The notes under the pieces were generated by a model. That model was not told the origin of the DNA, made no database searches, and saw only the letters and a list, made by a program, of their open reading frames with translations. Position numbers and translations under genes: made by a program. Shown here piece by piece: positions 1 to 7,781 of a stretch of 64,000 bases of DNA (the first letter of the stretch is position 1; each line of letters begins with the position of its first letter). Where the stretch lies: contig JAFWFE010000035.1 in NCBI GenBank assembly GCA_017512555.1, positions 1 through 64,000 on the forward strand, written 5' to 3'. This DNA comes from Solobacterium sp. (lineage in GTDB: Bacteria; Bacillota_I; Bacilli_A; Erysipelotrichales; Erysipelotrichaceae).

Positions 1-459
1 ATCAACCAGGGCTTGATGGCCAGTCTTCCGTTTGGATTCTTTAACACAAAAGATAAGGGATGCGGATGGATCTCTGCCTACAATCTCCTGAAACTCTGCG
101 GTAAGGAGAAGGAAATGCAGGAAGTAGCCAGAGGTCTGGATTCACGGGCATTCTTCGGTGAAGCTATGGGACAGTGGGTATACACTCTGTATGCGTATCT
201 GAAGAAACAGGGCCTTCCCGTACATATGACCCATATGGCCAAAGCCTTATGTATTCAGACCATGAAGAAAAGCTCCTGCGGGATCTTCTTATATGTACAT
301 AAGCGCGGTTCCCACTATACGACATACCGGCGTATCGGGGAGAACAAGTTTCATTTCTACAACGCGGTTTACGGACATGCGAATCTGGAAACCAGCGCGG
401 AAGAGTTCATGAAACAATATACGTTCCTGCCGGTGGCGAACCTCATCTGGATAGAGTAA
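1..459 (+). CDS. C39-like (papain-fold) protein, 5' end outside window
   Basis: The frame is open from the first base, so the protein very likely begins upstream; a TTG at 13 or ATG at 16 could start it, but neither has a visible ribosome site. The visible 152 residues carry a Gly-Cys-Gly-Trp motif near the start, a Gly-Ser-His-Tyr motif about 80 residues later, and a Tyr-Asn after that. This is the Cys, His, Asn/Asp order expected of C39-like papain-fold peptidases. No membrane segment is seen in this part. The substrate cannot be told; it could be a maturation protease or an inactive relative. The fold call is by motif order only. Confidence 0.5.
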   Translation: MNQGLMASLPFGFFNTKDKGCGWISAYNLLKLCGKEKEMQEVARGLDSRAFFGEAMGQWVYTLYAYLKKQGLPVHMTHMAKALCIQTMKKSSCGIFLYVHKRGSHYTTYRRIGENKFHFYNAVYGHANLETSAEEFMKQYTFLPVANLIWIE

Positions 460-471
460 AGTATCATTTAT

Positions 472-500
472 TTCACAAAATGTGCTGATAATGGTAGAAT
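472..500 (+). promoter_or_regulatory. promoter of the glucosaminidase gene, predicted leaderless
   Basis: A -35 TTCACA (472-477), a 17-base spacer, and an extended -10 (TG at 492, TAGAAT at 495-500). The ATG at 508 lies 7 bases after the -10, so transcription should begin at or one base before the start codon. No Shine-Dalgarno is present, and a clean signal peptide starts exactly at this ATG. Confidence 0.6.
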
Positions 501-507
501 ATTATAC

Positions 508-3426
508 ATGCTTGAAAAACTTTACAAAAAAGCAGTAATTCTGATCGTTCTCGGCACATTTTTTTGTGGCTTTCTGCAGCCGGTATATGCGGAAGAGGAA
601 GAGGAGATCATCCCTTACACGGTAGTGGATTTTTCTTCCGATCGAGAGATTGATCAATTTCTCAGTTACAATGAAGCTTCCCTGTTTATGGATCAGGAAC
701 TGGAGAATTATACCAATCTCGGAATTAAGTACGGAGAGAAGATCCTGCGCGCAGAATATGCCTTGGCACTGATCCGCACCAGCGATGCCTGTGATGTCAA
801 TATCGGCTATGTGAATGCGGCTGACGGCATAGACGGTTATACCAACGGATGTTACGGCAAAGACGGTGCTTACCTCAAGACGAATGAAGCCGGAACACGG
901 ATCCAGTTTATGCTGTCCGGAGTCAAGGGCTGGGCTTCCGCAGAAGATATCGAGATTCTCCCGGTGGAACAGATCACAACAAGGATCACGGGTTATGTCG
1001 TTGACGAAGGCACTCTGTATCATGAAATCAAGAGTGAGATGACGGACGACAACTATGCCAGTATCATCAGTCAGGGCGAAGCACCGGACTACTTTGTGCC
1101 GGGAGATACATACTACAGTTATGACGGACACTACTTCTATGAAGAAGATCAGCTCAGAGACATGCTGGATGACTACCGGAACGATACCAGGGAAAACAGT
1201 ATCAATCCTGCTGATCCGTACTATAACTACTATCAGTTTGTCAGTCATCGGACGATTACCAACGCATCTCTAGCACAAGCAGAAGATGGACTGGAGAATA
1301 CTTTTGGTATTCTTGCGCCGATCGATGCCTACCAGGACGATGATAAAGATACCATTGATGATACGTTAAGCCGTTCGCAGTATGTCGGCAATCTTCCGGC
1401 ATTCTGGATGTACCAGTATGAATACGGAGCCAATGCCCTGATGATGATGTCTGTCAGTGCTCTGGAATCTTCCTTCGGAAGGAGTTCCCTGAGTTTTACC
1501 AGAAACAATCTGTTTGGACATGCGGCCTACGATACCGACCTGGAGGCTTCGTTATCCCGCTATCAGAGAATCGTAAATTCCGTCTACGCGCATGCCAGAT
1601 ACTATATCTCCGGAAGTTACTGCAGTCCTCTGCGTTCGCAGTATCACGGAGGCTTCTTCGGAAATAAATCTGCCGGGATGAATGTCAATTATTCTGCTGA
1701 CCCGTATTGGGGTGAGAAGGCTGCCGCGTATTACCAGCTTCTGGATCACCAGCTCAATGCCGGAGACAAGGACCAGTACACATTGGGTATCAAAACCAGT
1801 GAGGAGATCATCTTTGTCTACCAGACGCCGGAGATGAACGCCAAGGCTTTATATAAGATTTCAGAAAACCCGGATATGGCATTTGTGATCCTGGGAGAAG
1901 TTGTCAACGAAGAGGGTGAATGGTACAAGATACAGTCGGATGCCACACTGGATGAGACACAGGCTGTAGATCTTTCCTACGAGTATGACTATGCGAAGGA
2001 TATCGGGTATCTCCGCAAAGAAGACATCCAGATGATCCTGAAAGGTAAAGGCACAGATGAAGACTATGTGGAAGTTACCTTTAACGCTGCCGGAGGGCAT
2101 TTCAGCGGGGATGTACAGAAGATCAGTTACGCTTTACCGGCAGGCGGAGACGCCTCCGCAACCACACCGGAGAAGGACCATTCTCTCTTTGACGGATGGA
2201 GTTCTGAACTGACCGGAGTCAGCAGGGATACTGTCTTTACCGCGCATTACCGGGATGTAAGCGAGATCCGGATGAAAAATATCCCTCAACAGGACTACGA
2301 AGTCAATGACCGGATCAACCTTGCGGGTGGTATTGTCGAAGTCGTCTTTACGGACGGAGAAACCGCCGAATATCCTTTAACCACCTCCATGGTTACAGGC
2401 TATGACCTGATGCAGGAAGGCAAGGGAACGGTCACTGTCAACTATGCCGGCTGTTCCACATCCTACGATATTACCGTTGACGCGCAGAAAGACCAGATCC
2501 GTACCGATATCCGTGACCGCATTCTGGATGCCATCGAACTATACGGAGACAAGAATACCTTATCTACACTGGAAAGCCAGTATATCCTGGAACTGAAACA
2601 GAGAATTGACGCGAATGTCCTGCCTCAGCTCACCCAGACACAGTACCGGATCTTTGATCATCTTCTGGTCAAGGCCATTAATAACCGTGTCCGGTACATC
2701 GTTGAAGAAAACGAATATGACATGAGTGTTTCCGGATTGTCTCTTGCCTGTCCGTTAGAAGATTCCCTGGAGAAATCGTACTGGCTGGCGGATACCTACC
2801 GTGCCAATATCAAGAAAGGTATTCCGGAAGATTGTTACAACGTGATGTCCAAATCTGCCCTGTATCTGGAAAATGATATCAAGGATACCTTTACAATCAG
2901 TCTGGAAAAGAACTTTGAGACATACATCCCGCTGCAGCCTCTGTTATACACCATAAACAAACCGGAAGGCTTTACCGAAGGAGAAGTCTATACCGTATTG
3001 CATCATGCGGATAACGGAGACGTGGAGGAATGTTATACACGCCAGACCAGGAATAAGATCACCTTTATGGGTAAGGGAAGCGGAGAATACATGGTGCTAT
3101 CCCGCAGAACTTCCAACGATTATGCGGATGAAGATCCTGTCGAAGCCATCACGGTCGCAAATAGCGCTTATGACCTGCAGAAGACATTGATCGTTGTCGG
3201 TATTGCCTCGGCAGTGGTTCTGCTGATCATCGTCGTATGGCTGCTGACACACCGCCAGAAACGCCATAAAAAGCTGGAAGAGAAACGTACGATCAGTGAA
3301 AAACAACTTGATGACAAGCCTCTTCCTCCGGTAGATGTCACACAGGTATTCCAGGTCTTTGAGACAGAAGTACTTCACCTGGATGAGATCAGAGAGGCAG
3401 AAGAAAATGATCAACACGATCGTTGA
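508..3426 (+). CDS. secreted, membrane-anchored N-acetylglucosaminidase-like cell wall hydrolase
   Basis: 972 residues. A signal peptide covers residues 1-28 (cut after Val-Tyr-Ala). A region at about 40-270 includes an SH3-like stretch. A glucosaminidase-type domain spans about 285-420, with the probable catalytic Glu320 in Ala-Leu-Glu-Ser-Ser-Phe-Gly and an Asn-Asn-Leu-Phe-Gly motif after it. An InlB B-repeat-like module (about 521-590) and a bacterial Ig-like domain (about 590-660) follow. One membrane helix at about 893-915 leaves a basic then acidic tail of some 57 residues in the cytoplasm. It should cleave the glycan strand of peptidoglycan at the cell surface. The C-terminal membrane anchor, instead of LPXTG or wall-binding repeats, is less usual. 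The gene overlaps the next by 20 bases. Confidence 0.8.
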   Translation: MLEKLYKKAVILIVLGTFFCGFLQPVYAEEEEEIIPYTVVDFSSDREIDQFLSYNEASLFMDQELENYTNLGIKYGEKILRAEYALALIRTSDACDVNIGYVNAADGIDGYTNGCYGKDGAYLKTNEAGTRIQFMLSGVKGWASAEDIEILPVEQITTRITGYVVDEGTLYHEIKSEMTDDNYASIISQGEAPDYFVPGDTYYSYDGHYFYEEDQLRDMLDDYRNDTRENSINPADPYYNYYQFVSHRTITNASLAQAEDGLENTFGILAPIDAYQDDDKDTIDDTLSRSQYVGNLPAFWMYQYEYGANALMMMSVSALESSFGRSSLSFTRNNLFGHAAYDTDLEASLSRYQRIVNSVYAHARYYISGSYCSPLRSQYHGGFFGNKSAGMNVNYSADPYWGEKAAAYYQLLDHQLNAGDKDQYTLGIKTSEEIIFVYQTPEMNAKALYKISENPDMAFVILGEVVNEEGEWYKIQSDATLDETQAVDLSYEYDYAKDIGYLRKEDIQMILKGKGTDEDYVEVTFNAAGGHFSGDVQKISYALPAGGDASATTPEKDHSLFDGWSSELTGVSRDTVFTAHYRDVSEIRMKNIPQQDYEVNDRINLAGGIVEVVFTDGETAEYPLTTSMVTGYDLMQEGKGTVTVNYAGCSTSYDITVDAQKDQIRTDIRDRILDAIELYGDKNTLSTLESQYILELKQRIDANVLPQLTQTQYRIFDHLLVKAINNRVRYIVEENEYDMSVSGLSLACPLEDSLEKSYWLADTYRANIKKGIPEDCYNVMSKSALYLENDIKDTFTISLEKNFETYIPLQPLLYTINKPEGFTEGEVYTVLHHADNGDVEECYTRQTRNKITFMGKGSGEYMVLSRRTSNDYADEDPVEAITVANSAYDLQKTLIVVGIASAVVLLIIVVWLLTHRQKRHKKLEEKRTISEKQLDDKPLPPVDVTQVFQVFETEVLHLDEIREAEENDQHDR

Positions 3427-3685
3427 TATTGAAGAGATACAATTTACCGATAAACCGGTTCCGTCCACATTGCTGGAAAGCATACGTATGCGCGGAGTTG
3501 CCATACCGGTAAGAGTCAGAAGGACAGAAACAGGTTATGAATGTCTGGACGGACATCAGCGCTTATCCGCGTTACGTCAGCTGATGCAGGAAGATGAACA
3601 TTTCCGCCGTGTACCGGTCATGCTGGTCAATGATTTTACCAAAGCCGGCAGCGGTTTCTGGGGAAACACAAGAAATAAACATTGA
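3407..3685 (+). CDS. small orphan ParB N-terminal-like domain protein
   Basis: 92 residues from the ATG at 3407, which follows an AGAGAGG ribosome site; the frame is open further upstream inside the previous gene, but that stretch is a shadow. It has the ParB/sulfiredoxin-fold pattern: a Leu-Leu-Glu-Ser-Ile helix, Gly-Val-Ala-Ile-Pro-Val, then Leu-Asp-Gly-His-Gln-Arg-Leu-Ser-Ala. The last matches the nucleotide-binding box of ParB-like proteins. There is no helix-turn-helix or dimer domain, so it is not a chromosome-segregation ParB. It overlaps the glucosaminidase gene by 20 bases and ends 6 bases before rluB, so the three are probably co-transcribed. Function unknown; a CTP-binding or regulatory role is only inference. 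Confidence 0.65.
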   Translation: MINTIVDIEEIQFTDKPVPSTLLESIRMRGVAIPVRVRRTETGYECLDGHQRLSALRQLMQEDEHFRRVPVMLVNDFTKAGSGFWGNTRNKH

Positions 3686-3691
3686 GGGACT

Positions 3692-4423
3692 ATGGAAAGA
3701 TTACAGAAGATCATTGCCCAGGCAGGAATCGCATCCCGCCGCAAGGCAGAAGACCTGATCCGTCAGGGACGTGTCAGAGTCAACGGAAAAGTTATCACCG
3801 AACTAGGTTATAAAGCCTCTTTCAGCGATGATATTGAAGTTGACGGAAAGATCATCGAAAAAGAAGAAAAAGTCTATTATCTGCTCAATAAGCCAAAGCG
3901 CACGGTATGTACGCTGGATGATGAAAAGGGCAGGGAAACCGTCATGGCTTATCTGCCGGAGATCAATGCCAGAATCTTCCCGGTGGGACGTCTGGATTAT
4001 CAGACTACCGGTGTCCTGATCCTGACCAATGACGGTGAATTTGCCAATCTCATGATGCATCCCAGGAGTCATTTTCCCAAGACGTATGAGGCCGCAATCG
4101 AAGGTCTGATCACACCTGAAGAGATCCGTCAGTTACGAAAAGGAATCAAGCTGGAAGACGGTATGACGCTGCCTGCCAAGGTATATCTTGTCTCGCAGAA
4201 TAAAAAGAGCGGTAAATCCACTCTGACGATCACAATTACCGAAGGAAGAAACCGTCAGATCCGCAGGATGATGGAATACTTCGGTTATACCGTCACCCGT
4301 CTGGACCGAAAAAAATACGGTGATCTCGACTACCACGGACTGCGGCAGGGAGAATACCGTAAATTACGTTCATTTGAGATCCGCGAGATGATCAAACAAG
4401 CGGAAGAAATGATCAAAGCGTAA
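3692..4423 (+). CDS. rluB: 23S rRNA pseudouridine synthase, RluB/RsuA family
   Basis: 243 residues. An S4 RNA-binding domain lies at about 1-60, then the RsuA/RluB/E/F catalytic core with the Gly-Arg-Leu-Asp motif; Asp102 is the expected nucleophile. A typical Gly-Arg-Asn-Arg-Gln-Ile-Arg-Arg-Met motif lies near residue 190. In Bacillota the RluB-type member modifies U2605 (E. coli numbering) of 23S rRNA. The ATG follows GAGGGAC closely. The 3' end overlaps the 3' end of the convergent rqcH gene by 11 bases, with no terminator between them. Family call is firm; the exact uridine is inferred from the family. Confidence 0.9.
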   Translation: MERLQKIIAQAGIASRRKAEDLIRQGRVRVNGKVITELGYKASFSDDIEVDGKIIEKEEKVYYLLNKPKRTVCTLDDEKGRETVMAYLPEINARIFPVGRLDYQTTGVLILTNDGEFANLMMHPRSHFPKTYEAAIEGLITPEEIRQLRKGIKLEDGMTLPAKVYLVSQNKKSGKSTLTITITEGRNRQIRRMMEYFGYTVTRLDRKKYGDLDYHGLRQGEYRKLRSFEIREMIKQAEEMIKA

Positions 4424-6056
4424 TTCCCGCTTCGGATAACTGTTCCGGTTCGGGATCGATATAGATCGTCTTATAACTACCTAACTGAACCATACCTGGC
4501 TTGGCGCCGGGTATTTTTTTCAACTGGTTTACCTTACACCAGTTGACCGGAACACTGGAAGAATTCCTGCCTGCCGAGTAATATGCCGCAATCATCGCTG
4601 CCAGCCGGATCGTATCCTCATCCGCTTCCGGGGCATGAACCACCACATGCGCGCCATGATAATCTTTGGTATGAAACCAGAGTTCATTCTTTCTGGCCAG
4701 ATGAAAGGTAAGATACTCATTCTGCAGATTATTCTTTCCAAAGGTGATTTCAATACCGGAAGGGGAAGTAATCGTTGTCAGATGCGGTGCTTCTGTCTTT
4801 GTCTTCTTCTTTTTCCGGCTTGTTTTCTCTGTGATATACCCGCCGTGGATCAACTCTCTGCGAATCTCTTCGGCTGTATGAAAATCCGCGATATTCAACT
4901 GTTCCAGCAATCCCTCAAAATACGCAATCTCATTCTCACAGATCTCTATCTGTTCCTTCAGATACTTCTGTCCCTTTTTCAGTTTTGTATACTTTGTAAA
5001 ACATCTCTGGGCATTGCGGTTACCGCTGAGTCTTGGGTCTAAGGGGATCGAGATCGCCTGGCCGGTCTCAAAATCCTCCAGGGTAATACTGTGTTCACCC
5101 TTGGTATCCTGGATCTGGTAGGCATATAACAGTTCACCATAGGTACGCCAGCGATCACAATCCATGGCTTCGTCATATTCTTTCCAGAGACGCGGTAACT
5201 TGGTCTTCTGGTGTTTCAGGTTCCTCTGTACAACCTTGAAGATATCACCGCTGATCTCCTTGATCCGGTCTTTTTCTTCCTTGTGATAGTACAGGATATC
5301 AAAACCTTCAGATAACGGGTAACTGACGCATTTACCTACAGATTTCAGCTCGATACAGTGGAATACCGCCTCGTTTTTCTGGTTGGCGATATAAATCCTG
5401 TCCGAGTCCTGAATCTCCTTCATGATGCCGCTGAAACTCTCTCCTTGAGACATCCGGTACTCTGTTTCCCTGGCAAGGAACGGAGAAAAGCCGGAGAATT
5501 GCTGAATCAGGGATAACTGGGGATCAATGATCTGGTGTGTAAAAGGATTCTGTTTCTCCTGCGACGGCGTAGGCACAAAGCGCGCGCCGGGCTGGATGGT
5601 CCTGCGTGTATTCTCAAACGGAGGGATACGCTTCATTGCGTCAATGATATTTCCTTCCGGACTGATCAGGATCAGATTGGCATATTTACCCATCAGTTCA
5701 GCCACCAGACGTAAATCTTCCGGATCACCGATATTGTTGTGTCTTCGGATATAGATCGTACACCAGCGGTCCAGTTCACTCTGCTCGATCCCCGTGATCA
5801 CCGCTCCCTCACAGTACTTCCTCAGCACCATGACGAAGTTCCCGGGTTCATTCGGTGTAGGATAATTCCTGCGGGATAACAGTATACGATTATACTGGGA
5901 ATGACAGGAGATCAGTAACTGGTGCTTCGCTTTATTGCCGTGTAACTGAAAAAGGATCTCCGTAGAGGAAATCTGATAGATCTTCTGGATTCTTGCGGGC
6001 AGGATCTCCCGGATCTCGGGAATAATCTTGTACAGTAATATACCATCTAATGCCAT
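4413..6056 (-). CDS. rqcH: ribosome quality control protein RqcH (NFACT family)
   Basis: 547 residues, the usual length of bacterial RqcH/FbpA-type NFACT proteins. An NFACT-N domain starts at residue 1 (Ala-Leu-Asp-Gly), a helix-hairpin-helix and coiled-coil middle spans about 290-400, and an NFACT-R domain at about 430-540 has the Leu-Trp-Phe-His-Thr-Lys motif. In B. subtilis RqcH binds split 50S subunits carrying stalled nascent chains and recruits tRNA-Ala to add C-terminal alanine tails. It was long annotated as a fibronectin-binding protein. The start has no Shine-Dalgarno and sits 9 bases from an extended -10. It converges on rluB with an 11-base overlap. Confidence 0.9.
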   Translation of the reverse strand: MALDGILLYKIIPEIREILPARIQKIYQISSTEILFQLHGNKAKHQLLISCHSQYNRILLSRRNYPTPNEPGNFVMVLRKYCEGAVITGIEQSELDRWCTIYIRRHNNIGDPEDLRLVAELMGKYANLILISPEGNIIDAMKRIPPFENTRRTIQPGARFVPTPSQEKQNPFTHQIIDPQLSLIQQFSGFSPFLARETEYRMSQGESFSGIMKEIQDSDRIYIANQKNEAVFHCIELKSVGKCVSYPLSEGFDILYYHKEEKDRIKEISGDIFKVVQRNLKHQKTKLPRLWKEYDEAMDCDRWRTYGELLYAYQIQDTKGEHSITLEDFETGQAISIPLDPRLSGNRNAQRCFTKYTKLKKGQKYLKEQIEICENEIAYFEGLLEQLNIADFHTAEEIRRELIHGGYITEKTSRKKKKTKTEAPHLTTITSPSGIEITFGKNNLQNEYLTFHLARKNELWFHTKDYHGAHVVVHAPEADEDTIRLAAMIAAYYSAGRNSSSVPVNWCKVNQLKKIPGAKPGMVQLGSYKTIYIDPEPEQLSEAGITL

Positions 6057-6065
6057 AGTGTAGAT

Positions 6066-6095
6066 ATTATACCATGAAGGTTACAGGATATTGAA
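6066..6095 (-). promoter_or_regulatory. promoter of rqcH, near-leaderless
   Basis: On the minus strand an extended -10, TGG-TATAAT (TATAAT at 6071-6066), lies 9 bases before the rqcH ATG (6056). A weak TTCAAT-like -35 lies at 6095-6090. The predicted leader is 2-3 bases, and no ribosome-binding site is visible. Confidence 0.55.
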
Positions 6096-6213
6096 AACAG
6101 CGTAAGTATTTCCTAGAATGATTTTTCCAAGATAAATGCGTTGAGAGGAATAAGAAGGAACATAACCTGAAACCGGAAAGAAAACCGATAGAGATTCTCT
6201 GATTCTTTTGCGT

Positions 6214-6219
6214 TATAAT
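6214..6219 (+). promoter_or_regulatory. -10 element of gmk
   Basis: A perfect TATAAT lies 26 bases before the gmk ATG, with an AAGGAG ribosome site between (6231-6236). No convincing -35 is seen. In contrast to rqcH next door, this gene has an ordinary leader. Confidence 0.5.
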
Positions 6220-6245
6220 GAGGCTGTCACAAGGAGAATAACGGT

Positions 6246-6830
6246 ATGAATAAGGGCTTATTGATCATTATCAGCGGACCTTCGGGTGTCGGAAAAGGTA
6301 CCGTAATCAAGGAATTTATCGATGATCCGGAATTGAATTTATCTTTTTCGGTTTCCATGACTACACGTGAAATGCGGGAAGGTGAAGTTGATGGGGTCAA
6401 TTATGATTATGTCACCAAGGAAGAATTCAAGCAGGCTATAGAGAACGGTGAACTTCTGGAATGGGCTGAATTTGTAGGAAATTACTACGGCACTCCGCTG
6501 AAGAATGTAGAGAAGAAGCGGAGTGAAGGCAAGAACGTGCTTCTGGAGATTGAGACGGATGGTTGCCGTCAGGTACAGAAGAAATGTCCGGATGCGATCA
6601 CGATCTTCATTGTGCCGCCGAGTATTGAAGAACTGGAAAAACGGATCCGGGGCAGGAAGTCCGAGCCTGAGGAAATCGTCCAGCAGCGTCTGGATAAAGC
6701 CCGTAAGGAGATGGACCTGTTAAAGTATTATAAGTATGTCGTATGCAATGATGAGGTGGATATTGCGGCAGATATCATCCGTGTCATCATCCGCAAGCAT
6801 ATGGAGAGACAGAGAAACGCAGAACAGTAA
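6246..6830 (+). CDS. gmk: guanylate kinase
   Basis: 194 residues. It phosphorylates GMP to GDP with ATP in the cytoplasm. The P-loop Gly-Pro-Ser-Gly-Val-Gly-Lys-Gly has Lys17. The GMP-binding segment has Thr-Thr-Arg, a second Arg three residues on, and Gly-Glu-Val-Asp-Gly; Glu-Trp-Ala-Glu-Phe and Tyr-Tyr-Gly-Thr-Pro follow. The lid region has a basic Arg-Gly-Arg motif. It is a complete, canonical enzyme, unlike the second guanylate-kinase-like gene at 51289. It has its own promoter and a strong terminator, so it is monocistronic. Confidence 0.93.
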   Translation: MNKGLLIIISGPSGVGKGTVIKEFIDDPELNLSFSVSMTTREMREGEVDGVNYDYVTKEEFKQAIENGELLEWAEFVGNYYGTPLKNVEKKRSEGKNVLLEIETDGCRQVQKKCPDAITIFIVPPSIEELEKRIRGRKSEPEEIVQQRLDKARKEMDLLKYYKYVVCNDEVDIAADIIRVIIRKHMERQRNAEQ

Positions 6831-6833
6831 ATA

Positions 6834-6863
6834 AAGATCCGTATCGGAAGATACGGATCTTTT
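6834..6863 (+). terminator. rho-independent terminator of gmk
   Basis: A 12-bp perfect stem (6834-6845 with 6850-6861) with a GGAA tetraloop, followed by TTTTC. It starts 3 bases after the gmk stop codon. Confidence 0.85.
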
Positions 6864-6875
6864 CTGTCACCAGGG

Positions 6876-6901
6876 TAAAGAAAAAGGCTGCCGTAGCAGC
6901 C
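6876..6901 (-). terminator. rho-independent terminator of rpsD
   Basis: On the minus strand, GGCTGC-TACG-GCAGCC (6901-6886) is followed by TTTTTCTTT. It is a compact tetraloop hairpin 17 bases beyond the rpsD stop codon. Confidence 0.85.
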
Positions 6902-6917
6902 TTTGTACAAGTTCAGA

Positions 6918-7520
6918 TTATCTGTTGTAGTATTCAACGATCAGGGCTTCATTGATTTCCTGATTCAGTTCTGAACGTTCCGGATGTCTGACATAGGTAC
7001 CTTTTTTGTTTTCCTTGTCTACAGAAACAAATTCCGGTGCTGTGTAGTTGGAATCCAGAGATTCATTGATGACCTGCATGTTGCGGGAATTTTCACGGAC
7101 AGCGATCACTGCGCCTGGTTTGATCTGTGCGGAAGGAATATCAACTTTCTTTCCGTTTACTTCGATATGACCGTGAGTGACGAGCTGACGTGCTGCTTTT
7201 CTGGTTCTGGCAAATCCCATACGGTAAACCAGGTTGTCCAGTCTGGATTCAAGCATGACCAGGAAGTTGATACCTGCCATACCTTCCATCTTCTGCGCTT
7301 TTACGAATGTGTTGTAGAACTGACGTTCGTTGATGCCGTACATGTTGCGGACTCTCTGCTTCTCACGAAGCTGTGTGCCGTAACCGCTGAGCTTGATACG
7401 CTTTGTGGGACCATGCTGTCCGGGAGCATATGTCCTCTTCTTGAGTTCTTCGCCGGTTTCCAATACGGAGAAGCTTAAACGTCTTGCTTTCTTCCAAACC
7501 GGACCTGTGTAACGTGCCAT
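6918..7520 (-). CDS. rpsD: 30S ribosomal protein S4
   Basis: 200 residues, the usual size for S4. It begins Met-Ala-Arg-Tyr-Thr-Gly-Pro and carries an S4 RNA-binding domain at about 90-155. S4 starts 16S rRNA assembly by binding the 5' domain, and in many bacteria represses its own translation. The ATG has a strong AAGGAGG site. It stands alone, away from the alpha operon as in B. subtilis, with its own consensus promoter and a long structured leader. Confidence 0.96.
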   Translation of the reverse strand: MARYTGPVWKKARRLSFSVLETGEELKKRTYAPGQHGPTKRIKLSGYGTQLREKQRVRNMYGINERQFYNTFVKAQKMEGMAGINFLVMLESRLDNLVYRMGFARTRKAARQLVTHGHIEVNGKKVDIPSAQIKPGAVIAVRENSRNMQVINESLDSNYTAPEFVSVDKENKKGTYVRHPERSELNQEINEALIVEYYNR

Positions 7521-7537
7521 GTTTTGTTTCCTCCTTA

Positions 7538-7684
7538 TTTATGGCCGAGAAACAACAACAGGTGCAGATCTTCGATGAGGGGTGTAGCTATAATTCCGTT
7601 TCGCTTATTGCAGCAAGTTACTCCGGCTGCCCGAAGGTTAGCTACGCCTGGGACATGACTCTGCATGCTGCCATTATTTGACGC
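7538..7684 (-). ncRNA. rpsD leader RNA, predicted S4-binding pseudoknot
   Basis: The predicted transcript has a leader of about 165 bases before rpsD. On the minus strand, helix A pairs 7671-7666 with 7615-7610 (6 bp), helix B pairs 7645-7639 with 7590-7584 (7 bp), and a local hairpin C fills 7636-7621 (6 bp). The order A5', B5', C, A3', B3' makes A and B cross, that is, a pseudoknot. Ribosomal protein S4 represses its own mRNA through structured leaders in E. coli (alpha operon) and B. subtilis (rpsD). The pairing is read directly; S4 binding is inference. Confidence 0.55.
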
Positions 7685-7690
7685 TAGATA

Positions 7691-7720
7691 ACTATACCAA
7701 AATGTATAAATTAAAGTCAA
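7691..7720 (-). promoter_or_regulatory. promoter of rpsD
   Basis: On the minus strand, -35 TTGACT (7720-7715), an 18-base spacer and -10 TATAGT (7696-7691). Transcription should start near 7684. Confidence 0.8.
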
Positions 7721-7781
7721 TAATTATTAATTATACAGGTGGTTTGTGTTAGAATGTTTGATATACGAGAGGTTAGCAGGG

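Noticed and set aside
502-1248. Minus-strand 248-codon open frame
   Set aside because: Lies fully inside the glucosaminidase gene, with no start signals and no recognisable motif.
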